From Lachnospiraceae bacterium (lineage in GTDB: Bacteria; Bacillota; Clostridia; Lachnospirales; Lachnospiraceae), in NCBI GenBank assembly GCA_023664345.1, contig JAMPFQ010000021.1, forward strand, positions 1 through 64,000: 64,000 nucleotides of DNA, written 5' to 3'. Made by a program: the position numbers and the translations under genes. The notes under the pieces were generated by a model. The model saw only the letters and a list, made by a program, of their open reading frames with translations, had not been told where the DNA came from and made no database searches. Below, in pieces: positions 41,574-50,668 of this stretch (its first letter is position 1; each line of letters opens with the position of its first letter).

Positions 41574-43874
41574 TCATGCGAACGCCTTCAACTCTATCTC
41601 AACCGGCTTCACATCCTTACTTGTGACGGTGACCTTCACCACTCCTGCTTCTATCCCTGTCCTGACGACTGCCAACAGACGCCCTCTGTAGCTGTTAAAA
41701 GTATCGTCAACATACCTTTCATCCGTCTTGCATAAGGCACTGCCCAGACCCTGCAGCTTGCCGATGCCCTCTACTTTGACAGTGACAGGCTGCTCAATAT
41801 AGGGGATCAGCATTCCATTTTCGTCCGTAAATTCAATGGGCAGATAGCAAAGGGATTGTCCGTCCGCTTTTAAGACTGTTTTATTTGGGATTACAGATAA
41901 TTTTATGGCCTTGCCTCCGGTACTCAAGCTATGCCTGGAAATTTCCCTGCCGCTCTCGTCCAACGCAACAGCAGTCAATGTACCGGGTGTATAAGCCGTC
42001 TTGAAAATCGCTTTGTACTTCTTTACAGGCTTAGTGCCGATCTCCTTTCCGTTCAGCTCCAGGCGGACGGAGGCGGCGTCAGCATATACCTCCACAACCG
42101 CTTTTGTTCCCTCATAGCCATGCCACGTCCAGCTGTCGATGGCGTTGGTAAACTGCCACGCGCCGGTGGTAGGTTTTTCTTCCGCATGGTTCAGCGGACG
42201 CACCCCAATAAAAGGAACTTTGCGCAGCCCCCACACGGTCTGCATAAAGGCCATGGCCGCCAGCGGCTTGCCGGTAATATCGATCATCCCCTGTCCTGCC
42301 AGCAGAGGCAGACCCTTGTAAGAGTGATAAGTCCAGTCTCCGATACACGCTTCGCCCAGGTAATCCCATGCCGACCAGACAAAATCACCCAACACCTGGG
42401 GATATTTCTTTACCCTCTCCCAGTTATAGGGCAGATCCGCCGCCATGGTCTCACTTCCGACCATCAGCCGATCCGGATAATTTTTTGCATCATCGTCATA
42501 CCGGGAGGCGGCATAGTTCAGACCAAGCACATCCAATCCGTCGGCGGCGCCCCTGCAGGCTTTATCACCCTTTTTCCCGGCCGCCATATAAAACATCAGG
42601 CTGCCTAATTTACCCGCCATGGCATTGAAAAATGCTGATCCCGTTTTCTTTTCCCTGTAGCCGCCCTTTTGGGGCAGGGGTTCCGGCTTGTACTCACCCT
42701 TATCCTTGTAGACGCCGATCCCCATCATGGTGTAAACATTGAGCAGCACATTTACCCCGGCTGTGACCGGACGGCTGCTGTCCAATGTGTGAATGTAATC
42801 CGTCAGCATCCGGCAGGTCTCCGCACCTTTCTGGGAAGCTGTTTCGGAAACCTCGTTTCCATGGGAGTACATGATAACGCAGGGATGATTAAAAGAAGCG
42901 TTCACCATAGCGGCAATATCATTTCTCCACTCTGCGTCAAACCACCTTGCATAGTCATGATAGGTCTTGGGGACATACCATCCGTCAAAGGTTTCGTTCA
43001 TCACATACATACCCAGTTTGTCGCAGATATCCAAAGTAATCTGGGATGCGGGATTGTGGGCAATGCGCAGGGCGTTGAAACCGTTTTCCTTCAAAATGGA
43101 AATGCGGCGGTATTCCGCGTCCTGAAAATCACAGGCACCCAGCACACCGTGATCGTGATGAATGCAACCGCCGCGGAGCAGGACACGCTGCCCGTTCACC
43201 CGCAGACCCTTCTTCGCATCCCACTGAAGGAGCCGGATGCCGAAAGTATCCCGTCTCTCTCTTCCTCCCTTGCGGATCACACAGGTATAGAGATTCGGCG
43301 TTTCCGCAGTCCACAACCTGACATTAGGAACTGTGATCTCACCGGGCAGACCAAAGGCCACCACCGTTTCTCCGTCAAGTATTTCCACTGTGTCCGCATC
43401 GGCAGTCACCTCGATCACGGCGGGGGCATAGGACTTCGTGACAATCCTGGGTGCATCCAGTTCATCGATCAGCAGACTCACCGGGCGATAGATGCCGGAG
43501 CCGGAGTACCAGCGGCAGTTAGGCTCCAGGGAATTATCCACATCCACGCGCAGACTGTTTTCCCCCGCACGAACCGTATCGGAGATGTCCACATCAAAGG
43601 CCGTGTAGCCGTATTTGTGTGCGCCAGCCTGCCTGCCATTGACGGAAACCATGCAGTTCTGATACACTCCCTCAAAATGCAGAACGATTTTCTTTCCGAT
43701 GTCCTCACTTTTTATTTCAAATGCTTTTTCATAGGTGTATTTCCCACCCGGAAAATAGCCCGAATTAACACCATTCCGGCAGCTGCTGTCCCGCTGCTCC
43801 TCCAGCATGGCATCGTGGGGAAGGTTCACTGATTTCCCATTGCAAGTCCAGTTTAGATTTAATTCATATTTCAT
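41574..43874 (-). CDS. Glycoside hydrolase family 2 (beta-galactosidase-like)
   Basis: The 766-residue protein has the GH2 jelly roll (FPGGKYTYEKAFEI to GSGIYRPVSLLI), an immunoglobulin-like domain, and the TIM barrel with LRGGCIHHDHGVLGA, RIAHNPAS, the acid/base Glu341 in YSHGNEV and the probable nucleophile Glu475 in VGSET. A DUF4982-like C-terminal part (EVYADAASVRLELNGKEIGTK) follows. No signal peptide. It probably removes a beta-linked galactose or similar sugar. The gene is 17 bases after the GH43-like gene. Confidence 0.93.
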   Translation of the reverse strand: MKYELNLNWTCNGKSVNLPHDAMLEEQRDSSCRNGVNSGYFPGGKYTYEKAFEIKSEDIGKKIVLHFEGVYQNCMVSVNGRQAGAHKYGYTAFDVDISDTVRAGENSLRVDVDNSLEPNCRWYSGSGIYRPVSLLIDELDAPRIVTKSYAPAVIEVTADADTVEILDGETVVAFGLPGEITVPNVRLWTAETPNLYTCVIRKGGRERRDTFGIRLLQWDAKKGLRVNGQRVLLRGGCIHHDHGVLGACDFQDAEYRRISILKENGFNALRIAHNPASQITLDICDKLGMYVMNETFDGWYVPKTYHDYARWFDAEWRNDIAAMVNASFNHPCVIMYSHGNEVSETASQKGAETCRMLTDYIHTLDSSRPVTAGVNVLLNVYTMMGIGVYKDKGEYKPEPLPQKGGYREKKTGSAFFNAMAGKLGSLMFYMAAGKKGDKACRGAADGLDVLGLNYAASRYDDDAKNYPDRLMVGSETMAADLPYNWERVKKYPQVLGDFVWSAWDYLGEACIGDWTYHSYKGLPLLAGQGMIDITGKPLAAMAFMQTVWGLRKVPFIGVRPLNHAEEKPTTGAWQFTNAIDSWTWHGYEGTKAVVEVYADAASVRLELNGKEIGTKPVKKYKAIFKTAYTPGTLTAVALDESGREISRHSLSTGGKAIKLSVIPNKTVLKADGQSLCYLPIEFTDENGMLIPYIEQPVTVKVEGIGKLQGLGSALCKTDERYVDDTFNSYRGRLLAVVRTGIEAGVVKVTVTSKDVKPVEIELKAFA

Positions 43875-43891
43875 GATAAAATTCTCCTCTC

Positions 43892-44863
43892 TTAGTCTGC
43901 TCCTCCAAATGCGTTTTCCAATCGCTCATATTCTTCCTTTGATACGGGAAGCACGGAACCATGCTTGCAGCCCTCCGGAAGGCTGTATTCCTGTGGCTGC
44001 AGTCTCCGGAAGTCAGCTGATGCGATCCCTTTCGCAGAGGCGATCAACGGAAAATACCCGACACCGGCATTCGGACTGGCATACCCATCCATCAGGAGGA
44101 TATAATCTTCACTGTCATTCAGTTTATACACACAGGGTCCCTCCACGCCGTGTTCCCCCGCCACAATCTCCTCGACCAAACTAAATTCCCCTACGATCAG
44201 TGGGCTCTTTTCACATTTGATTGTGTGTAACGTGTCGTTTTTTGTAAACCGATAGTAGCTGTCACCTACCTTTACCGTCGTTGAATCGATGAAAGAACAA
44301 TATTTTTTCGCCGGGACGAACCATATCCACTTCTGTTTTTTCCAGTTCCGTTCCTTAGGAACCAAAATCTCTGCTTTTGTGAAATGCTTAAAATCCCTTG
44401 TCCGCGTATAATACACGCTCATGTCCATCTCTCCTGCCGCCGCGGCAGAAAACGCCATCACATAATCCCCTTTTTCCTCATCAAAACAGACCTTCGGCGC
44501 CCATATGCATCCCAGTGAATCGTCTATGACCTGTCTCAGGCTGTCCTTGCTCCAATGAACCAGATCCTCCGATTCCCACACATGCACCGATTTGCTTCCA
44601 CGCAGCTTATACTCCCTCCACCGGTTCCGGTTCACGTCTAAATCCGTAGCAATGATATAATATTTATTGTCTATCCGGGAATGGATAAGATGCGGATCAC
44701 GGGCCGCCTTTGTCCCTTTATCCGGGATCAGTATCGGCTCGTTGTTTTTAAGCGGTGTAAAATGCAGCCCGTCCCTGCTCAGCGCCAGATATACATACTG
44801 CATATCTTTCGCAACACCTCTCCATCTGAAATAAGCATATACATAGCCATAGTATTCCATCAT
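43892..44863 (-). CDS. Glycoside hydrolase family 43-like protein (arabinosidase/xylosidase type)
   Basis: The 323-residue protein has five-bladed propeller repeats with motifs AARDPHLIHS (catalytic base region), CIWAPKVCFDEEKGDYVMAFS and VEGPCVYKL (acid Glu), which fit GH43 and its close relatives. AGGAGG before the ATG. No signal peptide. It is the first gene of the minus-strand operon reading away from araC, whose operator and -10 lie about 110 bases upstream. Substrate not decided: arabinose and xylose are both possible. Confidence 0.82.
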   Translation of the reverse strand: MMEYYGYVYAYFRWRGVAKDMQYVYLALSRDGLHFTPLKNNEPILIPDKGTKAARDPHLIHSRIDNKYYIIATDLDVNRNRWREYKLRGSKSVHVWESEDLVHWSKDSLRQVIDDSLGCIWAPKVCFDEEKGDYVMAFSAAAAGEMDMSVYYTRTRDFKHFTKAEILVPKERNWKKQKWIWFVPAKKYCSFIDSTTVKVGDSYYRFTKNDTLHTIKCEKSPLIVGEFSLVEEIVAGEHGVEGPCVYKLNDSEDYILLMDGYASPNAGVGYFPLIASAKGIASADFRRLQPQEYSLPEGCKHGSVLPVSKEEYERLENAFGGAD

Positions 44864-44964
44864 CCGTTACCTCCTCTCTCAACATGCCTTCTTATCGTAA
44901 TGCTTTTTTTAAACCTCAAGCCCATCACCGCGAACGCTACCCAGGTCAATGCTTTTCGCCTCTT

Positions 44965-45015
44965 ATTTTACAGTACTGCTCTTGACTTGTAATGTAAAAT
45001 ACGCTACCATATTAT
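44965..45015. promoter_or_regulatory. AraC-type operator with divergent promoters, left of araC
   Basis: The box CTTGACTTGTAATGTAAAAT (44981-45000) has an almost identical inverse copy at 46322-46341. For the minus operon a -10 hexamer TAAAAT (44965-44970) stands 10 bases after the box. For araC, TTGACT (44982-44987) and TACCAT (45005-45010), or TTGTAA (44987-44992) and TATTAT (45010-45015), form a promoter with a 17-base spacer that overlaps the box. This would allow activation of the glycosidase operon and self-repression of araC. Confidence 0.75.
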
Positions 45016-45044
45016 AAATTTATAAATCTTATGGAGAAACTTTT

Positions 45045-46274
45045 ATGGAGAAATATGAATCCTTTTGCAGAACTTTTTACGTTTCCCACTTTTTACCAAT
45101 CGCTTATTATGAAAATGGCAGGGAACTGTATGTGGCAGGCTTCCCGGAGGACATTCCCACTTACGGTTCTGTCCTGCGCATCCTGTTGGCAACTCCTCAG
45201 AGTCCCGCTGTCTATATGATGCCGGATATGGGGCTTTACGGTCTCGTCCAATCAAATGACAGGAATGGCTGCTTCGTGTTAGGCCCTACTTACAGCAGCG
45301 CTATTTCCCCTGAAATAGTACGGACCTATATGTCCAAGAATGCCATCCGACGCGACCGTCAAAACGATATTACGCAATTTCTTTGTTCCATTCCGCACTT
45401 CAGCTATAATCGTTTTATTTACCTTTTGTTACACCTGCATCTGGTTTTGAATGGAGAAGAACTTTCTATCACAGAGCATTTTGGAATTTCCGATACGGAT
45501 ATGGAAAAAGAAATCGCCTCCCGGCATATCAGGGCATCTTACGCAACCAGAGACGCCGGGAAACAGCACGGAACCTATTTTATCGAAAAACAGCTGCTGG
45601 AATATGTGCGGCAGGGGAATCCCGAACTGACAAGACAATTTCTGCTGGATGTTGCTGGAAAACAACAGCTTACAGAAGGAACTCTGGCAGACACCCCCTT
45701 AAGGCAGGCCAAAAACATTTTTATCGGGACCGTCACCATGATAGGTAAAGATGGAGCCATCCCCGGCGGCATGGACATTGAACAGGCTTATCAGCTGATC
45801 GATACTTATATCCAGGAATGTGAACGACTCCAATCATTGGATGCCATCAAAAGCCTGCAGTACAATATGGTGATCGACTTTACCAGCCGTGTACAGCAGG
45901 CTAAACTGCCCGATGGAGTATCTGATGAAATTTTCGCCTGCATCCAATATATCAGCGCACATCTGATCGACCAGATCACAGTCCAGGATGTGGCGGCTTC
46001 CATCGGGAAAAGCCGCGCTTATCTTACTGCAAAATTCAAACAGGAAACAGGCCGAACCATTGGTGAATACATTACCGACTGCCGTATGCGGGAAGCCAAA
46101 ACACTTTTAAAATACACCGGAATGTCCCTGGCTGAGATCAGCAGCTACCTCCATTTTTCCAGCCAGCCCTATTTTCAGAATGTGTTTCGGAAATATTATG
46201 GGATAACCCCTACAAAATATCGGCAAAATCATAAAAAAGTAGATGATGCTTATCGATTGCAAAAGACTCCGTAA
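45045..46274 (+). CDS. AraC family transcriptional regulator of the glycosidase locus
   Basis: The 409-residue protein has an N-terminal ligand region of about 300 residues with no recognised fold, and a C-terminal AraC/XylS domain (IQYISAHLIDQITVQDVAASIGKSRAYLTAKFKQETGRTIGEYITDCRMREAKTLLKYTGMSLAEISSYLHFSSQPYFQNVFRKYYGITPTKYR) with two helix-turn-helix units. GGAG 8 bases before the ATG at 45045 selects this start. It sits between the two diverging glycosidase operons and is flanked by two inverted copies of one 20-base box. A sugar ligand is likely but unproven. Confidence 0.93.
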   Translation: MEKYESFCRTFYVSHFLPIAYYENGRELYVAGFPEDIPTYGSVLRILLATPQSPAVYMMPDMGLYGLVQSNDRNGCFVLGPTYSSAISPEIVRTYMSKNAIRRDRQNDITQFLCSIPHFSYNRFIYLLLHLHLVLNGEELSITEHFGISDTDMEKEIASRHIRASYATRDAGKQHGTYFIEKQLLEYVRQGNPELTRQFLLDVAGKQQLTEGTLADTPLRQAKNIFIGTVTMIGKDGAIPGGMDIEQAYQLIDTYIQECERLQSLDAIKSLQYNMVIDFTSRVQQAKLPDGVSDEIFACIQYISAHLIDQITVQDVAASIGKSRAYLTAKFKQETGRTIGEYITDCRMREAKTLLKYTGMSLAEISSYLHFSSQPYFQNVFRKYYGITPTKYRQNHKKVDDAYRLQKTP

Positions 46275-46321
46275 TTTTCCCCAAAAAGCCTTCTGTGGAC
46301 AATTTTATAATAATATAGTTC

Positions 46322-46357
46322 ATTTTACATTACAAATCAAGAAAAATCCTGTACTAT
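46322..46357 (+). promoter_or_regulatory. AraC-type operator and promoter of the plus-strand glycosidase operon
   Basis: The box ATTTTACATTACAAATCAAG (46322-46341) is the inverse copy of 44981-45000 (19 of 20 identical). Ten bases after it comes the -10 hexamer TACTAT (46352-46357), just as in the left operon; both have CTG immediately before the hexamer. A proper -35 is missing, which fits a promoter that needs an activator. Confidence 0.75.
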
Positions 46358-46378
46358 GCTAATAAGTACAGGATTTTT
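46342..46378 (+). terminator. Rho-independent terminator of araC
   Basis: A perfect 14-bp inverted repeat, 46342-46355 and 46365-46378, with a 9-base loop, ends in a TTTTT tail. It is 67 bases after the araC stop. It overlaps the promoter of the next operon, so read-through is blocked where the new transcript begins. Confidence 0.7.
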
Positions 46379-46435
46379 CTGTGAAAAATATCTGCTTATC
46401 ACAAACTTTAATCTATCTCACGGAGGACACTGCCT

Positions 46436-48166
46436 ATGGAGCATATTTGCAACCCGATGAACCTTTCCTACAAATACCAATTTCATGGCACCTTTTACGG
46501 TCATGCCATCTGTAGAGAAGCTGCCGACCCGTCCATGATCCTGTTTCATGGACGGTACTATCTGTTCCCGTCCATGTCGGCGGGATTCTGGGTCTCGGAC
46601 GATCTGGTGAGGTGGCAGCACTACCCGCTGACTGGTCTCCCCATCCATGATTATGCCCCTGATGTGCGTGTGATGGGCGAATATATGTACTTCTGCGCTT
46701 CCAGGCGGAACAGCAAATGCCCTTTCTACCGGACGAAGGATCCCTGCTTGGGACAGTTTGAGCGCGTCGCTGCCACGCTGACTTTCTGGGATCCGAACCT
46801 GTTTCAGGACGATGATGGCCGGGTGTATTTCTATTGGGGCTGCTCCAACCAAAAGCCCATGTACGGCGTGGAGCTGGATCCCGAAACCATGGCTCCCATC
46901 GGCAAGCCCAAAGAGATGATTGAAAGCGATACGGAACATCACGGCTTTGAGCGCAACGGTGAGAACCATATCATGCCCCCGGCAAAGAAGATGGGTGAGC
47001 GCATCATGCGCATCCTGGCCGGAGGAAGCGCACCCTACATCGAAGGCGCGTGGATGACTAAGCATAACGGAAAATACTATCTGCAATATGCCGCTACCGG
47101 CGCGGAGTACAATGTGTACTCTGACGGCGTTTATATTGGTCACAGTCCCCTGGGACCGTTTACTTATGCACAGAACAATCCCTATTCCTACCGCCCCGGT
47201 GGGTTCATGCCCGGTGCGGGGCACGGCAGTACCATGGAGGATAAGTTCGGAAACCTCTGGCATACCGCCACCATGCGGATCAGCGTGAACCACAGCTTTG
47301 AGCGGCGGATAGGACTGTTCCCCGCAGGTTTCGATCAGGACGGCGAACTGTTCTGCAACCAGCGCTACGGCGACTGGCCGATCCGGGTGGATCAGGATCG
47401 CTTTGATCCCTGGCGGGAGCCGGACTGGATGCTGCTCAGCTATAAGAAAGCCATGACCGCATCCTCCTGCGCGCCGGGGCATCCGGCAAGCCTGGCGGCG
47501 GACGAGTGCGAGCGAACCTGGTGGAAAGCCGCGTCGGACAGCGGCGAATGGCTACAGATAGACCTGGGCGAAACGATGACCGTCCACGGTATCCAGATCA
47601 ATTTCGCAGATGACGGTTTGCGCAGAAATCCGCCTGAGGATGCAAAATGGGGCGGTGAATGGCCCATCAAGCGTATCATTGACACAAAAATCCATAAGAC
47701 ACGATGGAAGCTGGAGGGTTCCCTGGATGGAAAGTCATTTTTCATGCTCTGCGACAAAAGCCGGGCGGAGACAGACCTGTCCCATGACTTCATCTGCATG
47801 GAGGACGGCATCCAAGCCCGCTATCTGCGGTGCACGATCATAGAACTGCCTTTCCATCAGGCCGCAGCCATCTCGGCGCTGCGTGTATTCGGCTTATCGA
47901 AGCGCCCGAACCCCCGGCAGGTTTCTGAACTGAAAATCGAGCGCGACAATATGGATCTGGATCTGTCCTGGATGAAGAGCGGCGATGCAGTCGGCCATGC
48001 AGTCCTGTGGGGCCACGCGCCGGATAAGTTGTATCACAGCGTCATGATATACGGGAAAAATGCCTGTCATATCGGTGCGCTGAACAAAGGACAGGCATGC
48101 TTTATCCGGGTGGACGCCTTTAATGAAAGCGGCATTACCCACGGAGAAACAATAGGACCTCTTTAA
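46436..48166 (+). CDS. GH43-family glycosidase with C-terminal discoidin (F5/8 type C) domain
   Basis: The 576-residue protein has a five-bladed propeller (about 20-330) with AADPSMILF (base Asp31), FWDPNLFQDDDG (Asp119) and YIEGAWMTKH (acid Glu203), the GH43 triad. A carbohydrate-binding discoidin domain follows (about 345-470: HPASLAADECERTWWKAASDSGEWLQIDLGE to RYLRCTIIE), then a fibronectin-like end. GGAGG precedes the ATG. No signal peptide, so it seems cytoplasmic. It probably releases an arabinose or xylose side unit. It opens the plus-strand operon. Confidence 0.88.
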   Translation: MEHICNPMNLSYKYQFHGTFYGHAICREAADPSMILFHGRYYLFPSMSAGFWVSDDLVRWQHYPLTGLPIHDYAPDVRVMGEYMYFCASRRNSKCPFYRTKDPCLGQFERVAATLTFWDPNLFQDDDGRVYFYWGCSNQKPMYGVELDPETMAPIGKPKEMIESDTEHHGFERNGENHIMPPAKKMGERIMRILAGGSAPYIEGAWMTKHNGKYYLQYAATGAEYNVYSDGVYIGHSPLGPFTYAQNNPYSYRPGGFMPGAGHGSTMEDKFGNLWHTATMRISVNHSFERRIGLFPAGFDQDGELFCNQRYGDWPIRVDQDRFDPWREPDWMLLSYKKAMTASSCAPGHPASLAADECERTWWKAASDSGEWLQIDLGETMTVHGIQINFADDGLRRNPPEDAKWGGEWPIKRIIDTKIHKTRWKLEGSLDGKSFFMLCDKSRAETDLSHDFICMEDGIQARYLRCTIIELPFHQAAAISALRVFGLSKRPNPRQVSELKIERDNMDLDLSWMKSGDAVGHAVLWGHAPDKLYHSVMIYGKNACHIGALNKGQACFIRVDAFNESGITHGETIGPL

Positions 48167-48204
48167 TGTGGAGAAAATAAGGAATTAAACAGGAGGGAAT
48201 CATC

Positions 48205-48753
48205 ATGCTTTACAAAGACAAAAACCAACCCATCGCAAACCGCGTCCGGGATCTGATGTCCCTTATGACGCTGGAAGAAAAGGTGGCGCAGCTTTCCTGC
48301 GCCATGCTCATGGATCAGGAAAGTCTTCGGGAAACGATCAAAAACGGAATCGGCACGTTGAGCTATCTGAACGCGTCCATGAGCGGAGACACAGAAAAGG
48401 ACATGGCACAGCTGCGGGAAACACAGCGGTTCCTGGTGGAGGAGACCCGCTTAGGGATCCCCGCGCTGATCCACAACGAGGGAATCGCCGGACTTCAGAT
48501 TCCGGGAGCGACTACTTTCCAGCAAGCCCTCGGCATGGCGGCCACATGGGAACCGGAACTGGCGGAGAAAATGGGAGAAACAGAGCAGAAACAGCTTCTC
48601 GCCTTTGGGATGCACGCTCTCCACTCCCCGCTGTTCGACTTAGGCCGCGACCCCCGCTGGGGCGCATCAGCGAGACCTATGGCGAGGATTCCTATCTGGT
48701 TGCCCAGATGGGAACAGCCTATGTGCGGGGACTGCAAAAGGATGATGCGGTGA
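48205..48753 (+). CDS. GH3 beta-glucosidase, N-terminal part of a frameshifted gene
   Basis: The frame starts MLYKDKNQPIANRVRDLMSLMTLEEKVAQL with AGGAGG upstream, and encodes the first part of a GH3 TIM barrel (IPALIHNEGIAGLQIPGATTFQQALGMAATWEP, HALHSPLFDLGRDPRWG). After RWG it leaves frame and reads ASARPMARIP until a stop at 48753, while the proper continuation RISETYGEDSY is in the next frame. One G is missing in TGGGGCGC near 48658-48663. Confidence 0.88.
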   Translation: MLYKDKNQPIANRVRDLMSLMTLEEKVAQLSCAMLMDQESLRETIKNGIGTLSYLNASMSGDTEKDMAQLRETQRFLVEETRLGIPALIHNEGIAGLQIPGATTFQQALGMAATWEPELAEKMGETEQKQLLAFGMHALHSPLFDLGRDPRWGASARPMARIPIWLPRWEQPMCGDCKRMMR

Positions 48754-50654
48754 TGGCGACCGCCAAACATTTCGTAGGCTATGGAAATGCCGAGGGCGGC
48801 AGGAACGGCGGCGAGATACAGCTGGGCGAGCGCAGCCTGCGTGACACGTTCTGCTGGCCCTTTGAAGCGGCTATCCAGGATGCGGGCATCATGGCCGTGA
48901 TGAACGGCTACGGTATCCTGAACGGCGAACCTATCGCCACCTCCAAAACACTTCTGACAGACCTGCTCCGGGATGATCTGGGCTTTAAAGGACCCGTTGT
49001 CTCAGATTACGGCAGCATCGGACGGGCGGACGCACGCTACCGCACTTCGGAAAACCAGCGCCAGACCGCGGTTCAGGCGATCCAGGCGGGGATCGACGTG
49101 GAGCAGCCCACCAACGTCTGCTTCCAGCATTTAGTCCAGGCCGTGAACGACGGGGAACTGGATGCTGCCTACATAGACAGGGCGCTGGAGCGTATCCTGA
49201 CCGTGAAGTTCCGTCTGGGGCTGTTTGAAAACCCCTACGGCATTGGAAATTTTGGACAGGAGACAGCCACAGCGGAGGCGAGCGCCCTCTCCCTTGAGAT
49301 TGCGGAAAAATCTATTGTCCTGCTGAAAAATGAGGAAAATATCTTACCCTTGCGTCCGGATCTGAAAGTGGCGCTCATTGGCCCGTCCGCAGACGCTAAG
49401 ACGGTCATGTTCGGCGGGTATTCCTCTGTAGGCTCCGTTGGGACGACGAACCGGGATTTTGACCAGACAGAGAACGACAAATTCCTGGCCATGGCGTATC
49501 AGGCAGCCATCACAGAGTTCAAGGACAGCATCAAGCAGCAGCTTGGCATGGAATTTGACGACCAGCCCTCACCGGAGCAGAAAGAGATCATCCTGTCCAT
49601 CCTGAAGCAGAACTTTACCAGCAGCAATACAGTGTATTCCTCCCAGGCGGATTTCATGGAGCGCTACTATCCGGGCTGCCGCTCCGTCAGGGAAGCGCTG
49701 GAGACTGAACTGGGGGCAGAACAGGTACTCTGCGCCGCCGGGTGCGGTATCAAGGAGACCATTCCGGGCGGCATCGAGGAAGCGCTCCGCTGTGTGGAGA
49801 GTGCGGATATCGTGGTCGCGGTTCTGGGCGGCCTGGAGAGCATGGTGGATGAGGGCGCGACATGCGGCGAAAACAGAGATAATACCAACACAGATCTGGA
49901 GCAGGCTCAGCTGGAACTGATGGAGGCAGTGTTCGCCACAGGAAAGCCAGTGGTGTCTGTTCTCATCGACGGCCGCCCGCTGTCTGTTTCCTCGGTGAGC
50001 AAAAACAGCAAGGCGCTGCTCCATGCGTGGCTGCCCGCCGAGCATGGGGGCGAGGCCATCGCAAACATCCTGACCGGTAAGCGCAGCCCCAGCGGAAAGC
50101 TTCCGGTGACCATGGTGCGGGAGGCATCCCAAATCCCCATGCACTATGACCGCTTACAGCTGTTCACCGATCCGGAAGTCTGGGCCGAATATGTGGATGA
50201 TGAACAAAACCACCCGCTGTATCCGTTTGGCCATGGCCTTAGTTATACACAGTTTACCTATGAGAACTTATCCGTTGATAAGACAGTGGACATCCACGGG
50301 ACGTTAACTTTAAGTTTCACCGTCCGCAACGCGGGGGAATGCGCCGGGGATGAAGTGGCACAGGTCTATATCCGTGACATGATCAGCAGCGTTGCCCGCC
50401 CCTGCCTCCAGCTGGCGGCATTTGCAAAGGTACCTCTTATGCCGGGCGAAGCCAGGACCGTATCGGTGGAATTAGATCTTCGCCAGCTGGCATTCCATGA
50501 CAGCCGGATGCAGCTGGCGGTGGAACCCGGAGAAATGGAGTTGCTGGTTGGTGCGTCCAGCACGGATATCCGTCTGCGCGACAGGTTTGCCATTACAGGA
50601 GACACATTGCCGGTGAAACAGAGGATTCACCACGCTAAAGTCTCTGTTCAATAA
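48660..50654 (+). CDS. GH3 beta-glucosidase, C-terminal part of a frameshifted gene
   Basis: The frame picks up GRISETYGEDSYLVAQMGTAYVRGLQ and encodes most of the barrel with TAKHFVGYGNAEGGRN and the nucleophile in GPVVSDYGSI, then the alpha/beta sandwich and a C-terminal fibronectin-like domain (YPFGHGLSYTQFTYENLSV). The frame stays open back to 48546 but has no ribosome binding site at its first ATG. With one inserted G the whole gene would be 48205-50654 and about 816 residues, a normal GH3 length. The GPH transporter follows by 14 bases. Confidence 0.88.
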   Translation, partial: GRISETYGEDSYLVAQMGTAYVRGLQKDDAVMATAKHFVGYGNAEGGRNGGEIQLGERSLRDTFCWPFEAAIQDAGIMAVMNGYGILNGEPIATSKTLLTDLLRDDLGFKGPVVSDYGSIGRADARYRTSENQRQTAVQAIQAGIDVEQPTNVCFQHLVQAVNDGELDAAYIDRALERILTVKFRLGLFENPYGIGNFGQETATAEASALSLEIAEKSIVLLKNEENILPLRPDLKVALIGPSADAKTVMFGGYSSVGSVGTTNRDFDQTENDKFLAMAYQAAITEFKDSIKQQLGMEFDDQPSPEQKEIILSILKQNFTSSNTVYSSQADFMERYYPGCRSVREALETELGAEQVLCAAGCGIKETIPGGIEEALRCVESADIVVAVLGGLESMVDEGATCGENRDNTNTDLEQAQLELMEAVFATGKPVVSVLIDGRPLSVSSVSKNSKALLHAWLPAEHGGEAIANILTGKRSPSGKLPVTMVREASQIPMHYDRLQLFTDPEVWAEYVDDEQNHPLYPFGHGLSYTQFTYENLSVDKTVDIHGTLTLSFTVRNAGECAGDEVAQVYIRDMISSVARPCLQLAAFAKVPLMPGEARTVSVELDLRQLAFHDSRMQLAVEPGEMELLVGASSTDIRLRDRFAITGDTLPVKQRIHHAKVSVQ

Positions 50655-50668
50655 AAGGAGGGAACACT

